A DNA stretch of 64,000 bases from Flammulina velutipes. Taxonomy: Eukaryota > Basidiomycota > Agaricomycetes > Agaricales > Physalacriaceae. The DNA lies in NCBI GenBank assembly GCA_011800155.1, contig CM022377.1, forward strand, positions 1,922,001-1,986,000. Direction: 5' to 3'. The position numbers and the translations under genes were made by a program. This document shows positions 30,971-42,933 of this stretch, in pieces. How positions within the stretch are numbered: the first letter of the stretch is position 1; each line of letters starts with the position of its first letter. Below the pieces are notes generated by a model. That model had not been told where the DNA came from. It ran no database searches and saw nothing but the letters and a program-made list of their open reading frames with translations.

Positions 30971-32804
30971 ATGTCGAATGACATAGTAAGTACTGGACTT
31001 TTTGCATACCGCCTTGATTGTATACTTATCGGACTCACCATAGATCAGTCGCATGGAGTCCCAACCCAAGCCCCCGTACTTCGAAGATCTTTTGGAGACC
31101 TCCGACCTGCTCCAATCTCTTCGCCTCTCCAACGCGCCTCCCAGCGACGAACAATCCAAATACATCCACCTAGACGTCCTTCCTCGTATTCACAAGAACC
31201 TTGGACACACGACAGATTTTGCCCAAACCAGTACCCTCTTGACGATTACCACGCGCTACAGAGCTCTCACATCTTCCATTCGCACCTTCCCAGCCGAAAT
31301 CCTCTGCAAAATCTTCCAGTCTGCTTGTTTCTCCCTCCAACAATATTACGAGAGTACCTGTGGTACTTCCCCCGTCGCTACTCTAGAGGCCAATGCACCG
31401 CACTGGGTTCTATCTCGCGTATCCGGATATTGGCGAGAGATCATGATTGCTTGTCCAGTAATATGGTCGACATTCTACATCAAGCCGTGTCACGACAATT
31501 CATCTGCTCTGAAGCAGAGGTTCGACATCGCGTTGGAAAGGTCGGGCCAATACCCCATCGATATGGTGTTTGTGTTTGACGATTACTACAATACGCCGAG
31601 TGGATGGTACGACATGGTGCAGTACATGTTTGCGCGTCTTTGCAGCGCATCTGCACGATGGCGCCGAGTGGTCCTCTCGCTGGAATATGCCAGCGAACAT
31701 GCCATGAAGGCCATATTCTCAACTGCCCAGCCGGGCAGCGGATTCTCCCTTCTACGGGAATTAACGATCTCAGAGGGTAGTTTCAGACATTGCTTTCCTT
31801 TTTCCGCACCTACCCTTCGTTGTGCTACTCTATATTCGGCGCCTGTGCACAGGCTTCTGCCCTGGGAGAAGTTGACGACGCTGCACCTTGTGGTTCCAGA
31901 GACCGAACCAACCGTGACTCCCGCGTACCTGGAAGCGCTGACCGCTGCCCAGAGCGTAACTTCCCTCACTCTCTTTACCAAACGAACCTACGATAGTCGT
32001 AATCTATACCCTCCAAATCCCAGGATCGTGACGATGACAAGTGTCCGCACACTCTGCATCGATGGGATGATCTTCATCCAACATCTCTCGCTTCCGGGTC
32101 TAACGGACCTACATCTCACTCGCTACCCCTCCGTCGATGACACGATCAAGCTCTTTCTCTCTCGTTCTGAATGTACGCTGGCTTCTCTGCATGTCGAGAA
32201 ACTGGTGGGCCAAGACGTCCTTATGATTTTGTCCTCGGACGGGATGGACCGTCTCTCGACGCTCATCGTCAGAGGTTCATCAAGGCCGACATGGCCTCGT
32301 CCTGATGATAGGATGGCAGACGTTCTCACAGTACTGTCCTGGATGGCCTGTGAACCCTATTCGTTCCTTCCCTATCTGACTGATGTGGCCATCCACTTTG
32401 ACGTCGCGGAGGAGGAACTGCCGGATTTTGGGAAGTATTCCAAAATATGGGGTATGCTGGAGGACAGAGGGCGCATGGGACTTAAGAACTTTCAACTCGT
32501 CGTTCACCCGCAGAAGGCTGGGAGGTACGAGTCTATCCGCGGTGGGTTCGACCCGGATTCGAAAAAAATGAGATGGATGGCTAGGTATGAGCCATACGAG
32601 AGTCCGGCGGGTATGCAAGAGAGACTCAGAGATTTGGGGCTACATGCTAGTGTCTTAGCAATGATAACGGGGCAACCAGGTCTGGATTGGGTGGAGGAGG
32701 AGGAGGAGGAGAAGGAGGAGGAAGGAGAGGCGTACAGAACGAGAAGGGGCTGGCCGTCGTTCCGGTATGACTCGAGGAACGATATATGTCCTGTGTGTCT
32801 ATGA
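30971..32804 (+). CDS. F-box protein 1
   Basis: A tiny first exon (MSNDI, ending at GTAAGT) joins in phase to ISRMESQPKPPYFEDLLETS; translation could also start at the Met at 31053. Residues of the type YRALTSSIRTFPAEILCKIF followed by QSACFSLQ form an F-box, the Skp1-binding helix set of SCF ubiquitin ligases. HWVLSRVSGYWREIMIACPV is the conserved second part. The remainder is leucine-rich, with scattered LRR-like units (e.g. LREL, LTTLHLV, LTDLHLT), likely for substrate binding. The C-terminus has an acidic Glu run and ends CPVCL. About 590 residues, essentially one large exon. It belongs to the same family as the genes at 33218 and 45660. Confidence 0.85.
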
Positions 32805-33217
32805 AGCATTATTATTTAGTAGCGTCCATGAAAGCAGAGTACAAGTCTGACAGTTTACCGTAGTCACGAATTGCAATTTATAAGACTGCCTCGGCGATCA
32901 TTGATTGTTGGGACGTTGAATGGCCGGCGAGTTTGCCTTTACTTACGACCAACACCTTAAACGCACTCTCTTGTGTACCCCAAACAACATCAACATCAAC
33001 ATCATCGCAAGCACAGTACGATCTTCGTAACGGTCTCTGTCGACAAACAGGTGTGGCACAAATTCTGAATATCTTCTGAATACTTATCGGAGTCTCACAG
33101 ATTCTGAGTCTGCGACTTTCTCGTTAGTTTAATAGTACTGAGTTACCTGTTGAACGAGCTCGTAAGTGTGTTTTCTCCTCAGTATTGGCGCAAAGAACCC
33201 TGAAATGTTCAGATTCG

Positions 33218-35067
33218 ATGAACACAACGCACGGGCCCCAGCAGTGTCCAACATGCACGATTCCTTTCTTTCGTGCAGATCACTACGAGAATCTCTTGTT
33301 AAGCTCTCCTGTTCTACAATCTCTTCGCCTCTCAAACGATGCACCTTGCGAATCAACATACAGCTATGTTCATGCAGATATCCTGCCAGGTATCCTTGAC
33401 AGCGTCTCAGCTCTCGCATATCAAATAGAGGGTATGAAAGGGGCCATGGAACGTATGCACGGGGAGCAATCCTCTCTTTTGGTTCTGGCTGCGCGCTACA
33501 GGGCCATTACATCTCCCATTCGTCGCCTTCCTCCTGAAATCCTGTCTAATATCTTCCAATTCGCGTGTTTCTCCCTCGACGGCAACTGCAATGCCGAGTC
33601 CACCCATACGTTGACTCTGAGCGTTGCAGGAGTACATTGGGCCATATCGCGTGTATCGCGTTACTGGAGAGAGACCCTAGTCTCCTGCACTTCTATATGG
33701 TCGACCTTCAACTTAAATCTGCATTCGGATGCCACAATCAAGCCTTTTCCCTTGACGCGAAGGGCGTTTGACCTGGCGTTGGAGCGCTCAGGCCAGCATC
33801 CCATCGATATTCTGCTGACATGCCTGGACCGCTGGGGAGACGAGATCCCGCCGGAAACTAAAGAACTGTTGCAGTACATGATAACCCGTTTGTGTTCCCA
33901 TTCTGTCCGTTGGAGGAAGGCCTTTTTCGTTCTTGGAGATAACGGAGAGACACTAATAGATTCCGTGTTCATCGCTGCATCCGCCGGATTTCCACAGCTC
34001 TCCGAGCTCTCCTACATCACTGGGACTGGAATGGTCTCTTCCATCGAATTCGAACGATCCCCGCCAGTGCCTTGCATTCGCAAGCTTTGCCTTGACGGCG
34101 TCATTGTCTGGGACTTCCCATGGTCACAATTGACCACTCTAGAACTGCGTTTGGCCTACGCATTAGATGACGAAGGCGTTCGAGATTATCTATACATTTT
34201 TTCTTGTTGCACACACCTCTCAACGCTCTCTCTCGAAACAAGCGACGGTAGCAAAGAGTTTATCGAGGATGTATTCCCTGACAGTCCCCAGATTGTAGAG
34301 ATGCCAAATCTTCGAAAACTTTCTTTCGATGATACACTTTTTTTGCAGTATCTACTGCTTCCAGGTCTATTAGAGCTACGCCTCACCGCATACCCCATTC
34401 CTCTTGCAAACCTATGGACCTCTCTTCGTCGTTTGGGTTGTTCCAAACTCACCTCCCTACATCTCGAAAATGTGACACCCGATTTCGTCAACCGTTTCGC
34501 CGGTTTGGAGTTGGCGAAGACGATCACCTGTCTTGATATTCGAACCTCGCCATCGTTCTATCCATGGTACACTGGTAACACTAGTGCTTCCATCTCATCC
34601 GTCACCAGTACTCTTCAAGCGCTATATCCCGTGTCAATCACACAGCCAGAGCAGCGAGTCAACTTCCCCCCCAATTGACGTCCTTCTCCCTTCGTTTTGA
34701 CATTAACGATAACAGTCTTCCCTACTTCGCGGACGACACCTTCTTGCGCATGCTTCAAGTTCGATGGAGCGGTTGTATGACCGCCCGTTTGAAGAGCTTC
34801 GAGTTCATCTTGCGTTCGCGTACCGAAGTACATCGAGGCTGGTCCCCAACTGATTATTTCCGGCATGATGCACTGGCCGATCAGCTACTGGTGAACGGCG
34901 GGGAGTCGATGATTGACTTAAAGGCTATACGCAAACTGAAGGATGAGGGTATGCGAATTCGTATTCGCGGTGTAATGTGTTTAGTTTTATCAGGAGTGGA
35001 ACATCAGTATCGGTGGGCCTTTGGTGAGAAGCCAGAGCTTCTGGACGGCTGGCAGTATTGGTCGTAG
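33218..35067 (+). pseudogene. F-box protein 2, single-base frameshift in a C-run
   Basis: Start MNTTHGPQQCPTCTIPF, aligning with the start of F-box protein 3. The F-box reads SPIRRLPPEILSNIFQFACF and is followed by HWAISRVSRYWRETLVSC. The frame runs to NFPPN and stops at 34678. The homologous C-terminus (LTSFSLRFDINDNSLPYFAD, MLQVRWSGCMTARLKSFEF) continues at once in another frame to 35067. The break is in a run of seven C at about 34666-34672; the paralog at 45660-47501 is continuous across this point. One missing C would explain it. Either a young pseudogene, an assembly error, or a protein truncated at about 487 residues. Confidence 0.8.
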
Positions 35068-35635
35068 TCGAAATCACACTAACAGTTAATTTCGACGTTC
35101 CATGTACATATGACACCATAGTGGACGGCAGAAACATATATATCTCTCAAATGTCTCATCAGTCGAACTGTGTAGCATACGACTTGTCGTTAAGTGAGTC
35201 GTGGTGTGTCAAATTGTTTCGTTTCTTGTGGCGCCTTCGTTCGGCATAACCGGTCCGAATATAAATTTTACCACGTGAATTGGAAGAAGCTCTTTGAATT
35301 TCTTCAACAACGAATTTCAAACCAGTTTGACCAGCTCACCACTCGTACGATTTCAGAAGTTTGTCTCGATTGGCTCAACCGCACCGACGCAAAAAAAAAT
35401 TGGAAACAGCTTTGACTTCACAGCACGTACGTGCAACCAGGACACATCGGCCTGCTTTGGGACCATCACCCTTACTCACAATTGTGTTGGGGACTCTCAC
35501 CTCACTCTTCTGCTTCGCCAATTTCTCCACCTTATGTTGCCACACACGGCGGAGAATGTCTTCACTTCCCCTTCAACCAATTCAGCCGAAGAAAGCATCC
35601 GCCATAAACACTCGAGCTCGTAATCTTTTCACCTA

Positions 35636-35962
35636 GTGGACATGACCATTGACACGGTATCGGGATATACGTCACCCCTTCACCGCTGGCAGTTGCGATT
35701 TTTCCGAACGACAACAAAGTGGTCACCTGGCGGGACGGTCTATCCTAGACTTCCTTTGGAGCTCCAGAATGCCATTATCACAAAATGCAATGTTCGATCC
35801 TCCCTCTTATCTTGTAGTCGGTCTGTCACGGTTATGCTTGGGTGCCTCTCAGCAGGCGTAAGATCGTCATCACCGTTAACTCCCCGCAGCAGAGTTCGGT
35901 CGCCTTTTGAGATCACCCAGGCAGACATTATCCCACGTCCGACATCTTATTCTCTGAACTAA
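35636..35962 (+). pseudogene. F-box gene remnant
   Basis: The frame reads YPRLPLELQNAIITKC and RSSLLSCS, an F-box start like the LPMELQDLFISFC of the gene at 56900-58331. The following helix (VCHGYAWVPLSAG) is only readable in another frame, so the box itself is frameshifted. No further LRR part is recognisable. Confidence 0.5.
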
Positions 35963-37577
35963 CTGTCCGCAAGAGGATGACAATCTCGCTTAGTATCGCA
36001 TGGTAAAGCTTATTATTAACATCTATAATGCTTTACAACTAATTATCTTTGAAGGATTCTTAGATTTTTCCTCATTGAAAGGCTGAAATATTTTCGATTG
36101 TATTTCGCGCGCGCGCGGCCGATGTTACTACACGGAGTCTACTCTCGTTGAATGGCCTCGTGTATGGAGGCAGATGTGCCCATTCTGCGCAACGTTCCCT
36201 TTTCCAAACTCGTGATGGTTAACGAGGTTGCATCCGAACACCTGGGTCTCGTATGTATTATCCAGACGCTCTGTTCTGCGATGTATGGCCGCCGCATTTG
36301 GTGACTGTATACCACAACGAACAACTTTAAATCGCCGCCGAGCCGGCCTCTGCTTCGATCCGCATTTTCTCTCGCGATCTATGTTCATTCCCTTGTATAG
36401 GTCTAGGATGCTTCGGATAAGCTCGTGCTATGTCGTCTGTGGTACTTTCGTCTTGCATACCACGACCAACCACTGACAATCGGCCTGTCAGCCATCGTTC
36501 GTTCTATCCTTCCCTCCTGTTCGTTCTTGGCTGCTCTACCTAAACCGCGATACTCTTGGGTACACTTGTGGGAACATCGGCGTTTCTGCATGTGCCTCGG
36601 AGTCACTTTCCTACACCTTTACATACAACATCAATTCAAAATTGTCGCTGACGTGCCGAAAGGCGTCATATGAATACCTTCCCCAGGTGAGTAACTTTTT
36701 ACTCTAGGTGACTCGAATCTTGCGTCGCTTCTTCGTCACTGCATCCTGCGACTTTGCACGTTCTTCGTTCCCAATGATGGCCGACAGATGTTCTCCTACT
36801 TGCACCGACCGCTGATCAGGACTGTTACTTTACTTTCTGGTCACGAGTGTGTTATGACCCCTGCCTGCACTTCCTCTTCGGCGCTAGCGTGTGTTTGGGG
36901 TACTTGTATAGAAAGCGCCTGCTTAAATGGAAGGCAAGGGCTGGACGCCATCCAGAACTGTGAGTGCTATCTTGTTACCTCGACACCGAGCTATACTGCG
37001 GCCCGGCGCGTTGTATTATATCAAGTTTACTGTTCCGATTAGTGATGGTGAGAACCTTTTGAACTTGGTTCGGCCATGATTCTGTTTTAATCGTGATAGA
37101 TCCCGACAGCCAATGAGATATCGAGACTATGAGGGCGGACTTCTTGGATATCCAATAATGGTCTAGGATTGTATTGACAGGTTGCCTATCACCTCGCTGT
37201 CGGAGACACCCCCTACCAAAACTCTTCTGTTGGCGGAGAATGACTCGGATCAGGACTTGAATGACGGAGAAAAAAAGCCTAGAATAACACGGGCGTGGAG
37301 CCAGAGCCTGTCGTCTGCAACGTGCCTGTACTGTATCCTGAGCGACTCTGGCAGCCGCGTCGGCGTGGAGTGACAGAGTAATACGGGATATCGATAATGG
37401 AGTGATTCCTTCATCGGATAGTGTTTCGCAGGCGGCAGGTAATATCCCACAGGGCAAGGCAATCGCATAAAGCGCTACTGCAAGACTAGTGAATTAGCAT
37501 GTTGCATAGTGGTCGTCCGACATATGTCAGTCATTTCTTGAATTCATTGATACAGTTTGACAATATTTTGCGACGCT
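35963..37577. other. Region without recognisable genes
   Basis: About 1.6 kb with only short ORFs on both strands and no family motif. It follows the F-box remnant and may hold more of its decayed body. A short alternating GC run (CGCGCGCGCG) lies near 36109. No tRNA or transposon ends were seen. Confidence 0.4.
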
Positions 37578-38365
37578 ACATTCGGTATTTCTTTTTAATC
37601 GCCATCCAAGCTGGTGCTGCCTCCAGATTTCGTTCGACAAATGACTCCATGTCGTTCTCCGGAATACGATTGATGTCGAGGCGGTTCCAATAACGCGACA
37701 TGATATAAATAATGTCTTGCGCCTCGCGATTTTGATGGCTACTGTTGTACTGGAACGTGAGTTGACGACAAACACAAGGAAATAGAGCACGTACATTGCC
37801 CAGACCTTTAACTTTGCTCGAACAAATTCTGAGATAGTCAAGAACGGCACGCCTTGGATTTTCATGATCGTTGTGGCGTCGAGACGTCGAGGACCCGTTT
37901 CCCCTGCAGGCAGGATTTCGATCTTACGAAGGGACATAGCGTCACGGTTTCTCGTCCGCGCTAAACACGCTACTCACTTCTATGGCGGGGATGAACCGAC
38001 TATAGGTGACGTGCAATCTATGGATCATCAGGTAAGACGCGTCAATATCATAGTAGAATTGGGAAGAGATACCGATTTGTCCACGGCGATTGTACGACAG
38101 TAAAATCATTGCTCGCAGCCACTGCTTCACGCGCCCGACGAAAGGGATGGGCTTGGTGTTGGCCTCCCTCTACGATGCAAGAGATTTCCTGTTGTGGGTG
38201 AGATATGAGCGGAATGACAAAGGGTGGGTGACTCACGTCCGCGTGAGGTTGGTTGGCGAGTGCTGCAGGCAAGGCGCTACCATAGAACGCGTGTGGTACT
38301 CCGCGAGCACGGAGAAGCGTCGAAAGGGCGTTAGCCGCATCCAAGAGCCTTCGAGTATCAGACAT
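37578..38365 (-). CDS. Conserved fungal protein, nucleotidyltransferase-like
   Basis: Four introns join in phase. It starts at 38365 with MSDTRRLLDAANALSTLLRA, then RGVPHAFYGSALPAALANQP, HAD|EISCIVEGGQ, HPFRRAREAVAASNDFT, SPWTNR|LHVTYSRFIPAIE, IEILPAGETGPRRLDATTIM and GVPFLTISEFVRAKLKVWA. The last exon is SHQNREAQDIIYIMSRYWNR, ESFVERNLEAAPAWMAIKKK, YRM. The pattern of a small-residue turn (YGSA) followed by a strand with acidic residues, then GVPFLTISEFVRAKLKVWA, resembles MNT-type nucleotidyltransferase folds. This assignment is tentative because the DxD pair is not clean (HADE). About 190 residues. It is divergent from Mrs2. Confidence 0.68.
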
Positions 38366-39021
38366 TAGGGTGGAGTAGGATAGATTTTTGACGATGTCAG
38401 GCGCAGAACATGATAGAGGGTGAGAACTTGAGTGAGAGGGAAGAAAAGGGAGTTAACTTATATATGTGATGGGCTTTAATGGGGCCGTCACGAAAACAAA
38501 GTCAGGCCCGGAACGAATGATTTTGTAAACATACGAATCGGGTGCCCCATCTGTACTATAATCGGTTTTAGCTGATGACCTTGCTGGAACAACGTTCTTG
38601 TACTGCAGAATATCCTGGTCCCCGATAAGACATACCATTCTATTAAATCTTTCAATCAGAGATTTGGGACAGCCTGGGGTCATCTGGTTTACCGTTCCGG
38701 TTTTCGAACATATTCGGGTTCGAGTAAAATCTCATACGTGGGGTATCAGTCTCTTGAACTTTCTCTGACTCTGTGTCAAGAATCAAGATGCATTCAACGA
38801 CCTCGGAAGAAATGCAAATGCGGGGGTGGGGAAATTCGAAGGAGAGTGCTCAGGGCGGCGACGGAATCAAATTTGTCAGGGGCTTCGTGTGAGGTCACGG
38901 CTGTGACAATTGGTCAGCTTCTTGAGGCTTGCCACGCGACCAAGCTTGACATCAACGTTCACGCTTAAGTTTTGAATCTGCGTGCTGGACTGAGGCGACA
39001 CGGTCCTTGTCCCATTCGCGT

Positions 39022-40958
39022 ATGAAAATCGGACACTGGATACCTTCAGCTAGCCATGTAAAAGGAGCTTCGCGTCGCCCTGCTCTTCTTGACTCTTCTT
39101 GTAAATTTGCTTCATATTGGGCACCTTGTCACGGGAGTCAGAACCTGAAAGATCCTTCGACCACTTGGCCACCACTGTCGCGTGCGCGCATCAATCGCCC
39201 TGGCGGAGTGGAAAGCTTACTAGGTGTTCGCTACCTCCGATGGCCAGGTCGACATACTCCGTTGGATCTTGAAGACGCTCCCTTTACTGAGGCGGAAGAA
39301 GAATCCGCGAAGTCCGCCATACTGGATAAAGTCATGAAGGGCCGCCAACCCACGGACCTTATGCTGCGCTGTGAGTTTCAATCATTGCTCCGGAAACCGA
39401 GTTCATCCTGTCTGTAGGTACGGTCTTAGATGCAGAAGGTATGTCGGATCCAAGGAATAGACAATATGTATCTCATCTGCTTTTCATACAGGGAACGTCA
39501 AAACGATCTCGGGTCAATTCAAGAAAACCGACCTGAGCGCTGACCATCGTCTAAACGTGATTGTTTACAATCTCATCTTCGAGCATTGTCTAACGAGTGC
39601 TCTTAGCCGCGCGACCTCCGCAAAATAGACTCGAGGGTACCAAATCTCGTCCCAACCATCTTGGTCCGGAGGGAAGCAATCCTGGTATGTCCAATTCTCT
39701 TGCGAAGACTCACCATTAACGTGTTTCACTAGGTCAATATCCTCCACGTCAGAGCACTAGTCAAGTCAGATGCCGTCATTCTTTTCGATACCTATGGTTC
39801 CGCGGATTCGCGCCTGCATTCAGTATTTTTATACCACCTTGAGGTATGCCAGGACCATCGCTCTCAGCGCTTCGTCTCATACATCTCAAAAGCATAATTT
39901 GAAAAGCAAAACGGCAGGCCTTCCGTATGAATTCAGGTGTGCAACGCTCTAAACGATGTCGCTTACTTTCTTAACACTTTACTAGAGCTCTAGAGTCCAT
40001 TCTCCTTTCGGTGATTAGTGCTTTGGAAGCGGAGATGGTGTTCATACGCAACTTGGTCGGCAGTCTTCTCGCCGAACTGGAGGACGACATTGATCACGAT
40101 CGTTTGAAACGTCTATTGCATTATTCACGACGACTCGCTAGTTTCCAGAGCCGAGCTAAGCTGGTAAGATCTTTCACGACCACCACACCACTCATGCCAT
40201 AACTTCTTATCAGGTAGAACAAGCATTGGAAGAGGTGCTCGCACAAGGTGGGTCGGAAATCAACAGGGAAGACACTTCGATTTTTTGACACGAGAGGCCA
40301 GATGACGATCTGAATGCAATGTATCTCACTGATAAGATGAACGGTCATCCAAGGGAAATGGATGATCACGAGGAATTGGAATTCCTATTGGAATCGTTCA
40401 CGAAACAGGTTGAAGAAATCGTCAGTGAGGTTGGAAACATTGATGTTAGTCCTTATCATTCTTGGCTGCATAATAAGACACTGAAACTCGTGCAGAACAA
40501 TGTCGAGTCCACGCAGGAGATCGTCGAATTAATTCTAGACGCGAACCGTAATTCCCTACTAGGACTTGATCTCCAGGCAAGTAAGACGGACGCTTTTGCG
40601 AATATATTGATTGATGTCTTCCTCGTGCTAGGTGTCGATTGCCACGTTCGGTGTAGGTACCGGCGCGTTTTTAGCTAGCCTTCTTGGAATGAACGTAAGT
40701 ACTCGTCTGGTTCTACGATTATTAGCAAGTCGCTAATGGGTTTAGTTGAACAACCATTTTGAAGAACATCCATGGGCGTTCTATGGTATGACGAGCTTTT
40801 CCACCGCCATTGTCATCTTCATGTCGATAGCGGGCTTGCGGAAGTTAGCCAAAATGCGGAGAGTAGGCCTATCATCGACTTTCATGAGTCGGAAGGTGCA
40901 GCAAAAGCCCTGGCTACCTTTGCCGTTGCGTGGGCGCAAATCTGACGGCTGGTCATAA
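39022..40958 (+). CDS. MRS2: Mrs2-type mitochondrial magnesium transporter
   Basis: About ten exons. The Arg/Ser-rich start (MKIGHWIPSASHVKG...RRPALL) suits a mitochondrial presequence. Conserved blocks follow: MLRC|TVLDAEG|NVKTISG (the middle piece is a 21-nt exon at 39418-39438), PRDLRKIDSRVPNLVPTILV, VNILHVRALVKSDAVILFD, the long coiled helix ALESILLSVISALEAEMVF...LEDDIDHDRLKRLL, and MYLTDKMNGHPREMDDHEEL. The last part has SIATFGVGTGAFLASLLGMN and the second helix FYGMTSFSTAIVIFMSIAG. GMN ends transmembrane helix 1 and is the ion-selectivity signature of the CorA/Mrs2/Alr1 superfamily. The intron before SIATFG starts with GC (CAG|GCAAGT), a GC-AG intron. It supplies Mg2+ to the matrix, needed for group II splicing and metabolism. 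Confidence 0.9.
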
Positions 40959-42933
40959 CATTGTTGGAGATGCGAAAATTATTCTCGATTCACTTAGAGC
41001 TTCCTACTACTACTCATTCACACCGTATAGATACATGCATAATACATACTGTCTTCCCGCTCCTCTCACAGTTGAACCTCCGAGATTTCTTTCCGTATCG
41101 ATGCCTCAATCAGATAGGTCGGCCTTGCGGAACATCTTCCTGTGTATGCTACTAAAGGTTATATTACGTCTCTGGAGATCGATTGTCTAACCTCTCTTTC
41201 ACCACATGAATAAAAGTACTACGACGCATCGGTAGTAGCTGAGATCCTACAAGGGACCGTTGAACATTGAGTCACAGAGCTGGCGGCGCTCCATAGATTC
41301 GCGGTGATAGTCGATCCCAAAACCGGACTCTATGCAAAACGAGGGTGGCTGCTTCCGAGCGCGGTCTTCTGTGACAAGCGAGGTGGGAGGGCGAGACGTC
41401 AATGCACCCGTGAGTCAACGTCGTTTCAATTCACCGTTAATAACGCGGAGTTATATATTCTAGTAAGGCCGACATACTGGGTAGATCAAACGGGATAAAT
41501 TCCGCTTTGCGCCACACATTCATATGCCTACCTAGGGAGAATGGGGAAAAATCAGGTTTCGACTCCTCTTCTCTGAACAGACTCTGACTGAGCTACTGAA
41601 GGTATAGCCGTACTTCGTCTACTCTGAGCCACCACTCATGTAAGGGAATACTACCCACATGAGCCAGGGCGTTAGACAGGTGGGACAGAGATCTTAAACT
41701 CCTTTGGATCGGATATAGATGCCTGCCGATTTATTCTAGCTGCAATGTTTCCCATGCATGATAGACCGGAGCCTTTCGAAGACGCCCCCAATACACTGAG
41801 CTTGAACTTCAACGGACGTAGGCTATACGTGTTCTGGACGCTTTCTGTCATCTACTGTGTAGCGGAGGTTAACTTGAGCTTCTTAATTAACTGTAACTTG
41901 TATGAGCTTACTCCACCGCCGGGTTTACATGAACTTCTTCGCGGGATGCTGGGTGTAAATTCCCCAAGGCTCGTGCGGTAGTATGAAAGCACGGTGATAG
42001 CCCAGAGCAGGGCGTAATTGGGGAGGATACACATGGGATATGATTGGATGAATACGTGACTGACCATCATGATCCGGTGCGCAGGATGGCTGCTACACAC
42101 CAACGCCGTTCCAATTCGTCTCACCCTCGTAAATTTGGGAAGGGACGACAGCGCAGATTAATTTCTAAACATTTTGAAATCCCTCCTGCCTCTATTAGTA
42201 GAAAGAGGTCGTGGCGGCGGCGCACCTTCGAATGGGGTGGAAGAAACCCCAACAATTCCTCCGGCTCGTTAATAGCTCGCTTGTTCAAGCAGAAAATCGA
42301 GAAAATAAACTTGTAGCCCAATTTCCGTATACCGGTGAATTACATGATCTAGACTCCAAGGAGACTGGAAAGGTGTGGCGCAATTTATTTTAACCCAATA
42401 TGAGCTATAAGATAAGACAGTCCTTGAATATGATGTGCATATAGATTCCCCAGGTCTTTCCGCCATATAAGAGGAACGCGCAAGGCATTGAAAGGTGGTA
42501 TCTTCCTCTTGACCCTGAGGTCAAATCACGAGTCCTTTGAAATATTGGCTAGTCAATTAGTATGGATATCCTGAGCTACAGCGCTCACAGCGTTGTACTA
42601 CGTCTGCTCTCAGCGGGCCCTATGAGGAGGTATAATGCACCCATGGTGGCGTAATCACAGAAATCAGACTCGGCCTGGCCTCTACACAATACTAGATCAC
42701 ATTCAACTGTATGGGATTCATCTTCTACACTGCTCTAGAGCTTTACTGTAACGCAGTCTTGTATATATTTCCGAGCTGTACACTACTAGAACGTTAGAAC
42801 GCATCACACCTCGCCACTGATTACGCCGACCGAGCGTGAGTATGATGGCACATGATGCATGACAATGGCCCGTGGAAAAATTGGAAGCCTCTGTCTTCCT
42901 TGAGCTACGACTTCCGATAACTCAAGGCCCCGA
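40959..42933. other. Gene-poor region with short ORFs
   Basis: Almost 2 kb. The only notable ORF is 42044-42316 (+), a basic 90-residue frame rich in Arg/Lys/Ser with no known family. Two copies of the GTGGCGCA motif lie near 41509 (inverted) and 42376. No transposon ends or RNA genes were recognised. Confidence 0.4.

Noticed and set aside
36100..36125. CGCGCGCGCG run as a Z-DNA regulatory site
   Set aside because: Too short and isolated to support a functional claim.
38453..38683. Minus-strand 76-codon ORF upstream of the nucleotidyltransferase-like gene
   Set aside because: No recognisable domain or splice partner; it lies in the intergenic stretch between the start at 38365 and MRS2.
42044..42316. 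Basic 90-codon ORF
   Set aside because: No homology, no clear start context and no neighbouring exon; kept only as a note in the intergenic entry.
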